From NCBI RefSeq assembly GCF_022965805.1, contig NC_133105.1:30830311-30894310 (forward strand): 64,000 bases of DNA, written 5' to 3'. This document shows positions 55,403 through 64,000 of the stretch, piece after piece. Every line of letters starts with the position of its first letter. Position 1 is the first letter of the stretch. The DNA is from Primulina eburnea. Taxonomy: Eukaryota; Streptophyta; Magnoliopsida; Lamiales; Gesneriaceae. The notes beneath the pieces are model-generated. The model ran no database searches. It saw nothing but the letters and a program-made list of their open reading frames with translations, and had not been told where the DNA came from. A program made the translations under genes and the position numbers.

Positions 55403-56884
55403 TCAAGAGACAGCAGCACCATTGAGCATGAATATGAATCCAGAGGTTGACTTTGAGTCATCAATATCGCTTTGGAAGCTAGAGTCGGTATAGCCTTCCA
55501 ATTTTAGTTCTCCACCCCCATAGACCAAGAACAATTTATTGGTCCTCCTCAAGTACTTGAGTATGTCTTTCACAGCTTTCCAATGTGAAAGACCAGGGTT
55601 CGATTGATATCTACTCACTACACTTAGTGCGAAGGCCACGTCAGGACGTGTAGATATCATCCCATACATGATGCTACCAATTGCAGATGCATATGGAATG
55701 CGTGTCATCGCCGCTATCTCTTCATCAGTCTTGGGAGACATGGACTTGGATAGGGACACGCCATGACACATTGGTAGATGTCCTCTCTTGGACTCATCCA
55801 TCCAGAACCGCTTCAGGATGGTATCAATGTATGTGGACTGGGTGAGACCAAGCAATCTTTTTGATCTATCTCTATAGATCTGTATTCTCAATACAAAAGA
55901 TGCTTCACCCAAGTCTTGCATCGAGAACTTGTTTGCTAACCATATCTTAGTTGATTGCAACATTCCTACATCATTCCCAATGAGCAGAATGTCATCAACA
56001 TACAGCACCAGGAATGTCACAGCACTCCCACTGACCTTCTTATACACACAGGGTTCCTCAGGATTCTTAGTAAAATCAAACTCTTTGATTGTACTATCGA
56101 ATCTAAGGTTCCAATTCCTAGATGCCTGTTTTAGACCATAAATAGATCTCTGAAGTTTGCATACCATATGCTCACTTCCGACAGATGTAAACCCTTCGGG
56201 TTGAGACATGTAAATTTCTTCGTTAATATCCCCATTAAGAAATGCTGTCTTAATATCCATCTGCCATATCTCATAGTCATACCATGCAGCTATGCCTAGC
56301 AAAATCCTTATGGACCTGAACATTGCGACTGGAGAAAAGGTTTCTTCAAAGTCAACTCCTTGTCTTTGAGTATATCCTTTTGCTACCAATCGCGCTTTGA
56401 AGGTCAATACCTTCCCATCCGCCCCAAGTTTCCTCTTGTAAATCCATTTGCACCCTATGGGAACAATTCCCTCAGGTGGATCCACGAGATTCCACACTTG
56501 GTTCGAATGCATGGAATTCATCTCAAATTCCATTGCTTCAAGCCACTTGGATGAATCGGCATCAGATAATGCTTCCTTGAAGGTCCTTGGATCACATCCT
56601 AGGTTAGGCTCATCATGGTCCTCTTCAAGAAGCAGACCATACCTCATAGGTGGTCTCGAGACTCTCTCGGATCTTCTAGGAGCTTGTATCTCCTCTCTTG
56701 GCTCTTCGGGTGTGGGTTCTATAATTGTGGGTGTCTCTCGAACTTCTTCGAGTTCTATCATCTCCCCTTTTCTATCCAATAGAAATTCCTTTTCCAAAAA
56801 AGGTTGCATTCCTAGAAACAAACACTTTTGTTTCTTGGGGATGATAGAAGTAGTATCCAACCGAATTCTTTGGATATCCCACAA
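55403..56884 (-). pseudogene. pol: C1 reverse transcriptase and start of RNase H
   Basis: 493 open codons. The integrase-RT linker with proline-rich RRSERVSRPP (70-79) is followed by RT: KWIYKRKLGADGKV, FKARLVAKGYTQ (162-173), DIKTAFLNGD, and the active-site YVDD at 295-298. RNase H begins with YTDSSFQSDIDDSKSTSGF near the end. Catalytic residues look intact. The first ~27 residues are read out of phase because of the frameshift shared with the preceding part. Confidence 0.9.
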
Positions 56885-58742
56885 AGTAACATAAAATGGA
56901 TCGACTATCCAATTTATCTCCCACTACCTGCTTCACATAAGCAGGGCACCCCCATATTCTAAGATAAGAATATTTGGGTGGCTTACCCATCCATATCTCA
57001 TATGGAGTCTTGTCAACTGCTTTTGAATGGACATTGTTCAACAACAGTGCCGCTGTCTCAAGCGCATATCCCCAAAATGATGGCGGCAACTCCGTGAACC
57101 CCATCATAGACCGAACCATGTCCATCAAAGTCCGGTTACGACGCTCCGAAACACCATTCAACTGTGGTGTAGCAGGCGGAGTCCACTGTGAGAGAATCCC
57201 ATTCTCCCTAAGATACTCTTGGAACTCGGCACTCAAGTACTCACCACCTCGATCCGATCGAAGTGCCTTGATGCTTCGTCCCAATTGCTTCTCTACTTCA
57301 CTTCTGAATTCTTTGAACCTTTCAAAGGCTTCAGACTTGTATTTCATCAAATACACATACCCATACCTCGGAAAGTCATCGGTAAAGGTGATGAAGTAGG
57401 CATGTCCATGCTTAGTAGTGATGCTAAGCGGACCGCACACGTCGGTATGGATCAAATCCAATAACCCTTTGGCTCGCTCCACATGGCCCTTAAAGGGAAT
57501 CTTGGTCATCTTTCCTTTCAGACAGGATTCACAAGTCGTGAGAGCATTAATATCGGACATATCAAACATGCCCAATCCCACTAGCTTGTTCATCCTTCTT
57601 AGGGAAATATGTCCTAATCGAGCATGCCATAATTGTGCCGAATTTAGAGTATCTTGTTTGCGCTTTTTTGTTGTTGTTTCAGCTTGGACATTGCTAAGTG
57701 GGATATCTTTCAATTTTAAGGTGTAGAGATCGTTTTCAAGTTCTCCGGTACCAATTAAACATTCGTTCTTGTAAATGTTGCAAACACCTTTGCTAAATAA
57801 ACAAGAAAATCCATCTTTGTCCAACATAGAAATGGAAATAATGTTTTTCACCAAATCTGGTACAAACAAAACATCTCTCAAAACAAACTTAAAATCATTG
57901 TTCAAATGCAAGTAAACATCTCCAACAGCCTTGGCAGCAACTCTTGCTCCATTGCCCATCCTCAAGAAGGTCTCACCTTCCCGGAGCCTCCTACTTCTTC
58001 CCATCACCTGCAAATCATTACAGAGATGTGAGCCACAGCCGGTATCCAATACCCAAGAAGTAGAGTTAATTGAAATGTTTACTTCAATATAGAACATACC
58101 CTTTCCAGAACCCTTCTGGGCAAGATATTCCTTGCAATTACGCCTCCAATGTCCAGGCTTCTTGCAGTGATGACAAACATCAACAGTCTTGTTAGCTTTA
58201 TCTGGTGTAGCTACCACAACGGGGCTCGGAGCTTGCCTCTTCAAGGGCACGTTCTTCTTGGGACATTGGAAAGAACGCTTCTTCCTCTTCCCACGTGGAT
58301 CGGTCTTCGTACCAGATAAAGAACCCACATAAAGAACCGACTTCTCTTTCTTGATGGTGGACTCAAAAGTCACAAGCATGTTCACCAACTCCTCAAGGGT
58401 CGGTTCCATCTTGTTCATATTGAAATTCACCACAAAAGGATCAAACGAGCTAGGCAGCGATAACAGCAACACGTCGGTGGTCAACTCCGAAGGCAACATC
58501 AAATCCATGCCAACAAGCTTGTCCACGAGTCCAATCAACTTTAGGCCATGCTCATGGACCGAGGCCCCATCTCGCATGCGCAAAGTGATTAGCTCCTTGA
58601 CGGTAGCATGCCTAAGAGGCCGAGTTTGCTCACCAAAGAGCTCCTTGAGGTGCAAATGAATGTCAGCAGCACTCTTTGCACCCTCAAAACGCCTCTGCAG
58701 CTCATCATTCATAGAAGCCTGCATATAACACTTGGCCTTCAA
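56772..58742 (-). pseudogene. gag-pol: C1 gag C-terminus, protease and integrase
   Basis: 656 open codons. Gag residues 1-150, CCHC knuckle CHHCKKPGHWRRNC (190-203), aspartic protease with DTG at 233-235, GAG-pre-integrase LWHARLGHIS (371-380) with C404 and C407, and integrase core D434, D497, E533 (DX35E). The frame slips near 56800-56815 in a run of T/A, ending it at 56772. Protease, zinc finger and integrase catalytic residues are all present. Confidence 0.9.
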
Positions 58743-58948
58743 GTCATGGTCACACCAATCCTTGTAGGTCTACAATTCCTCAGGAGTGCAGTCAGTCGGA
58801 GCCTTATCAGGGGGCGACTCATTTAGTGTATATGCAATCTTTTCCGAGTTCAAGACAATTTTCAGATTTCTTAGCCAAGTGAGGTAGTTAGGTCCGGTTA
58901 ACACATGTTTTTCGAGTATGGCAGAAAGCGGATTGCGAATTGAAAACA
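58743..58948 (-). pseudogene. gag: C1 gag N-terminus
   Basis: The likely start is the ATG at about 58946-58948 (MFSIRNPLSAILEKHVLTG), which matches copia Gag starts (LTGPNYLTWLRNLKIVL). The longer open stretch to 59072 is leader. A TAG at 58770-58772 interrupts it in the same frame as the following part; CAG to TAG is the simplest explanation. Confidence 0.8.
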
Positions 58949-60756
58949 TTGTCAAATAGTACTGAAAAGTAAACAGATAAATGTTAATGACTATTTTAAA
59001 ATATTTAGTAAGATATAAAGTATGGACTTTAACTTTATAAATGTTTACTCCCACTGTTTTGACATCTTTCACTACCCTCTAGTGAAAACGGGAAACTCCT
59101 TTCCTCAGTAGGTACGTAAGGTCCAATTAGCGAATTATGATCCCGAATAATATCAGCCAATCACAATTCCTAAAAGGTAGTTTCCAATTGCATCACAATG
59201 CAACCCTCTACGTAAACTTTTGTCTCATGTTTGATTAGGACCCAATAATATGACGTCGTTCATCTTTACGTGTCAAGCCTAACCCATCGATATTGAACCT
59301 TAATGGACGGTCGCCATGAGTTCCCCCAATAATATGAGCCGAAATCATGGGAGTTCCACGTAGTTCACATCACCATGTCAATGGATGTCATAGCTTTCCG
59401 GCACCCAAAGCTCCCCCAATAATATGAGCCAAGCCCCGAGTACGGGTAGCGTTCATCATGCACCCATTGTCGATGGAAGACAAGGAAATTATAAACAAAT
59501 TTATAATTCCCCTTTTCGGGCTTGATATTAATTTTGAATCTTATTCAAAATGAGGGTTTTTAATTTTGAAAGGTCTCATCATTAATTTTATTTTAAAATC
59601 TCGCCATGTTTGATCGTATGTTTGCCGGATTCATGCAACTTTGTTATTAATCATAATAATAACGCACATACTCATTATTTATAACATATCATGCATATAT
59701 TATAAACAGTAAACAAACAAGGATGATCAATCGCCCCAATACTAACAGGACCGTGTGAGCTAAACACGGGCCTAGGTCCAATCCTAGGGAAATGCACGGG
59801 GTGCAAATGCAACTATTACATAAGCTTCCAATATTTACATGTCTTCGATCTTCATAATCATCATGGCCACCATCTTCCAATCTTGATCATCCACTATACT
59901 AATATTTACAAATAAATATCCATGGCAAATACGGATACATCTCATGGGGTGGGAACGGGCCATAAACCAAGCCCACTTTATGAATTGATAATTATTACAA
60001 TCATTCAACACAAAATATCCTAGCATACACCTAGCAAATTGGGCTTGGGCTTTTCATCATCCTTCATGCATAATATCACATATCATACACCATCAATTAA
60101 TTATCACAATAATTAATTGATCTAATATTATATATCTTGATCCAATCACTAACCGCCACGATTATAAACTAAATTAACAAAGTATACAAACACCTTTGTC
60201 TACTTTCAAATTAATTTATTTATAACCGAATTTCTTGTAAATCACCATTTACTATAAATATTTAAAGTCCAACTTAAAATATTTATTTCATGAGAAAATA
60301 TTTGCAACTTTTTGTAATTTTAAACTTAAGGGCCCAAAAAATTATTTTTCACCAAAAACATTTTGGCCCATTTAAAATCACAAACATGTTAGCCATCCAA
60401 TGGCTCAACAACTCAAGGCCCATGACACTTTGATAATCCAAACACTTTTGGAAAACCCTAGTCGTCATCGCCGTCGCCGGAGCTCCGTCGCCGGATTCCG
60501 GTAACAACCAAAATTTTATTTTTATTTTTAAAAGAGTGGCGTTCGGGCAGCCCCTCGGGCTGCCCTTGCTGCCGAAACGGGCAGCCCCTCGGGCAGCCCG
60601 AGCTGCCCGACACGGGCAGCAACATGCTGCCCGAAATGTCCCCAAAAAGGCCTTGGTATTTTGTTGCAAAAATATTTCTCAAGCGGTTAGAAATCAATCT
60701 CAATATAATATCTTGTATTTGCTACACAAAATCGTAACCATAGCTCGGATACCACT
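58949..60756 (-). promoter_or_regulatory. C1 long untranslated leader with repeats and primer site
   Basis: About 1.8 kb between the 5' LTR and gag without credible coding sequence. It holds four versions of a CCCAATAATATGAGCC-like motif (59141, 59240, 59323, 59413) and a GC-rich block (60539-60635) built from GGGCAGCCC/GGGCTGCCC inverted repeats. The primer site TGGTATCCGAGC lies at the LTR edge (60743-60754). Open frames at 60349-60817 cross the GC-rich repeats and are not genes. Confidence 0.7.
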
Positions 60757-62847
60757 TGAAAGGGGATCGGTTACGGTGGCCGGAAACGCAACAGAAGCAC
60801 AAAAATTTCAATTTTAGCATATAAATTTCGGCCACCTCAAGATTTGTGTAGGAAATACAATAAAACACAAAAATGACATTCATAGTGTGTTTAGAAATGT
60901 ACCTATCAATCTTAAAAGATTGATGATGGCTCCAACTTAGTTGATATACAACTAAGCTCTTGATGGCAAGACAATCTACAAGCTTCACCTTGTTCTTGAA
61001 TCTTTCCTTCAAAATTAGGCCCACCACTAGCAAACTAGAACCCCTTTTATTTTGCACTAGAAAAATAAAAGGATTTTTCAAGGAGAAGTATTTTTCTTCC
61101 TCAACACTTGAAGAGAAAAATTGAGAGAAAATTTTTGAGAGAATTATTATGAGAATTTCGGCCATTGTGTGCTAGAATGGGGGGAAGGGAGACTTGTCTT
61201 GGACTTGCAAAAAGTAGAGACAAAAGTAGCATGCCAAGCCTTGATAGTTGCAAAAGTTGTCTCCAACCCTTCACCTCCCATGCATGCATATTATATGGTT
61301 TATTATCAAAATAAAAACCATGGACTAATTTTAATTATCTCAAACATATTTGAGACTAATTAAACATTACTTGAATTTACCCAAGTCCCACTAGTTAAAT
61401 AATTAATTTAAATTGAGCTCTACAAGACTCAATATAATTTAATCAATTCAACACTTGAATTAATTTAATTATTTGGACACTACTAGGTCCACTAGTGTTT
61501 AATTAATTCAACACTTGAATTAATTTAATTTAGTCCATAATAATGTTTATGAAAATCACAATTTTCAAATACATTATTCACTTGGCCAAATTTAATTTAT
61601 GGAGCCAAATTTTAATTTGGGACACTTCCATAAATTAAAATTTACATTTCTCTCATAGAAGTCATACTTCTATTTTTTTTTATACACTTATAAACTCATT
61701 TATAAGTCGTTCAACATATTGAACTAATTTTACTTCTCAACGGGATCTAGAAAGCCAGCACTTGTGTGGCCCTCAATGGTTCATTGATACAACTAGCCGT
61801 GGGTTCACATCTCCATGTGATTCGGACTAAACATGTCCTTATATGAGCATACCCCAATTGCTCTATTCTTACTTATCAACTCCTTGATAACAAGAACGTC
61901 AGAACTCAAGTCTGATAGCACCCAACGAATCATGTTAAACGCCTAGCAACATCGCTTACATGATTCCCTAGGTGTCAAATGATAGTGCCTGCAAGAACCA
62001 TTCAATTATGGTTAGCGTACAGTACGGTCCCTTCAACTCATATATCCCGACCGATTCGACAACCATTGGTTTATCGAGAGTTGTCAATGAATCGATACTA
62101 TGTGTCATGTTGTAGTTGCATCGATGGTGTAATCTATGAAACCCCTTTCATAATTACCACCATACTCTGATCAGAGATTTCAATCTACATACACATTAGA
62201 ACACATAGGATATCCATACCCGAAGGTAAGCGGTGAATCCCCGACTACAATGCATCGACTCCTATATGTTTCGACTATTCACCCAACCTTGCCACCTGAT
62301 GACCCCATGAGAGTCGGTAAACAAGCCAAAGTGTAATTCTAGCACATAGAGTCTCAATGTTGTCCCGGGTCATAAGGACTAATGGTATACAATCATAAAC
62401 TAGGACTATTCCACTCGATAAGTGAGAACCAATTGGAAAGTCCTTTTATGGAGGGTTGTTCATGTGCACTCTACAAGGAGCACCTATCTGCATGTTCAGG
62501 ACATCACAATGTCCCCTACCAATGAAACATGGTACTCACATCGCAGATACTAGTCTCTAACTCGAGCGGCCTATATCCTTCTTAGTGGCGGCTGAATCGA
62601 CTAGGAACCGTTTAGAATATACAGTATTCCAAATATGAGTTTCATGATACTCATCATATGAGCATCTCATATTCTTTCTACTATTTGTATATTCAAGGAC
62701 TTTATCTATGCAACTAGCATGGGTATACAGATAAAGATGTGCCAATATAATAAATTCAAATATTATTAAAATAAAGATCGTTTATACATAGAGTTTCATC
62801 GTGAACACTCGGCCAACACTTGACTCGACAGGGCACCTACTCTAACA
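60757..62847 (-). repeat. C1 5' LTR (2091 bp)
   Basis: TGAAAGGGGATCGG to CTCTAACA on the + strand, i.e. TGTTAGAGTAGG...CCCCTTTCA in element sense, with proper TG/CA ends. Close match to 52945-55001. Confidence 0.9.
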
Positions 62848-64000
62848 TCTCTGTCTGTGGTGCTCGTATCCCAATCGATATAAACCGATAACTCTGAGGG
62901 ATATAAGCCTATGGTAGTTGATCAACTAATTGCATGCAATCTCTGACTATGTATCTATCAATCCAATAAAACATTTAAACTCTTTCTCTTTGGCATTTAA
63001 ACAACACTTTAGAAACTATACTCTTTGTATTCCCTTTTTAAATACAATAGAGACATACAATGTCTCCAATATATATACAATTGAATCAATACATAGTTAT
63101 GAAGTCAATAAAGGGAATAACACATTAAAATCTTTGAAACACAATACATATACTATCATGTGAGCACAATGGATGAAATTCCACTTACAAACCACAATAA
63201 CACCTTGAATCTAACTCTTGGTACACCACCTACAACAATAATCCATAAATAACACCAACATCAACTCAATATCCAAGTATCCAAGTCAAATAATCCATAA
63301 ATCCATAAACACAACAAACCTAGGATATCTCTTCTCCAAAAACCAAGAAATAAATCTACCAAAAGCTTACCTAAGCTTCCTAGAGCAACCAAGAACTTCG
63401 ATCTCAACTCGAAACTCCAACTAAATCCAAGAATCAAAGATGAGAAGTGAAGAAAATGGAGGAAAACCCTTGTTTTCTAAGAGAGAAACGAGAATGGAGG
63501 AGAAAAGAAAGGTAAAAAGTGAAGTCAACCATCCAAAAAGGTACTAAATATCTCGCCCATAACTCTACTCTTCATCACCGTGGGTGCGCTCCAACAAGCA
63601 CCGCGGGTGCGCTGAGCTCACGACACTCCACCAAAAATCCAAACTCGATGACCGCGGGTGCGGTCCTGCAATTACCGCGGGTGCGGTCTACACCGCGGGT
63701 GCGGTACTAACATCACCGCGGGTGCGGTGAATCCACGGTAAAACCCACAAATTCCAACAATTACGACCGCGGGTGCGGTCCTTACAATGAGTGCGGGTGC
63801 GGTGCTGCCACGGCCAAGACACAATCTAAGGCAACTAAAATCGAACCAAAACACTGAAACGAACAACCAACAACAACTAACACCTCAAGACAATAATAAC
63901 CAACAATACTATGGCCCATAATCACAACTCTAATCACACAACTAAACTTAGACTAAATCAATAAATCTATAACATACGAAAACTTAAACTGTACCGTACA
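62848..64000 (-). repeat. G3 5' LTR, part 2 (truncated by window end)
   Basis: Resumes the G3 LTR (matches 33397-33571 then 46938-47912). The ACCGCGGGTGCGGT array is at about 63577-63803. The final ~18 bp of the LTR, as seen at 47913-47930, lie beyond the window. Confidence 0.9.

Larger units (their letters stand above)
52945..62847 (-). mobile_element. C1: Ty1/copia LTR retrotransposon
   Basis: LTRs 52945-55001 and 60757-62847, internal region 55002-60756 on the - strand with gag, protease, integrase, then RT and RNase H. Integrase before RT defines Ty1/copia. Primer site TGGTATCCGAGC (rc of 60743-60754) lies two bases from the 5' LTR; AGTGGGAGAT adjoins the 3' LTR. It is inserted in the G3 right LTR. 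No clean target duplication: comparison with the left G3 LTR shows the left end lost 12 bp of LTR (TGAAAGGGGAT side) and a few host bases. Only two in-frame stops and one frameshift disable it, so it is the least damaged coding element here. Confidence 0.9.
32955..64000 (-). mobile_element. G3: Ty3/gypsy chromovirus-type element, runs off the window
   Basis: Minus-strand element with 3' LTR 32955-33571 plus 46933-47930 (split by G2), coding region 47971-52374, a degenerate primer site at 52491-52500 and 5' LTR 52508-52944 plus 62848-64000 (split by copia element C1). The left LTR ends GGGCTCGGCTATTACA. The window stops at CTGTACCGTACA, about 18 bp before that end should appear in the right LTR, so the outer target duplication (expected GTAAA, as at 32950-32954) cannot be seen. 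Confidence 0.85.

Noticed and set aside
60349..60817. Ala/Arg/Gly-rich ORFs in the copia leader
   Set aside because: They translate GC-rich inverted repeats in a leader region, with open frames on both strands.

Overview
The window is a block of nested, mostly dead retroelements from a flowering-plant genome. No ordinary host gene, tRNA or rRNA gene could be recognised. The evidence for a plant is a set of Ty3/gypsy chromovirus-type elements with long LTRs and methionine-tRNA primer sites, a Ty1/copia element, a 350 bp TRIM/SMART-type miniature LTR element, and an endogenous plant pararetrovirus (Caulimoviridae-type). The species cannot be read from the sequence.

The oldest layer is the pararetrovirus, present as two broken copies facing each other. 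Copy V+ runs on the + strand: movement/coat region 12589-14970, zinc finger and protease 14971-16387, RT/RNase H 24131-25494, a second ORF 25487-26646 with a 503 bp tandem duplication, promoter/leader 27213-27740. It ends at a tRNA-Met primer-binding-site remnant (27731-27740), where copy V- starts on the - strand (27741-32954, protease back to movement protein). All coding parts carry stops, frameshifts or insertions.

Into this layer went: LTR X (1-2697 and 9666-12588), itself invaded by gypsy element G1 (2778-9665, - strand); gypsy element G4 (16388-24130, - strand, TSD ATTTT, gag open but pol decayed); a TRIM (29234-29583, TSD GAATT); a solo LTR S1 (30764-32818, TSD TTCAG); and gypsy element G3 (32955 to just past the window end, - strand). 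G3's left LTR was hit by G2, a tandem LTR-internal-LTR-internal-LTR gypsy array (33572-46932, + strand, TSD CTCTT). Its right LTR was hit by a copia element C1 (52945-62847, - strand).

The most unusual signals are structural. (1) G1, G2 and G4 carry, just upstream of the TATA-like stretch in U3, an array of three 36 bp hairpins (14 bp arms, always an 8 nt loop). The related solo LTR S1 has unrelated GCGCATATGCGC-type palindromes in the same slot, and G3 has eight ACCGCGGGTGCGGT units at a similar place. Two LTRs are broken inside these arrays. (2) All four gypsy elements with an internal region have a short stem-loop with an AGGA loop just 5' of the polypurine tract, and its stem changes in a compensatory way between families. 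(3) The G2 array duplicates an already disabled element lacking the RT active site and RNase H. The elements do not form a pathway; the order of nesting gives their relative age.
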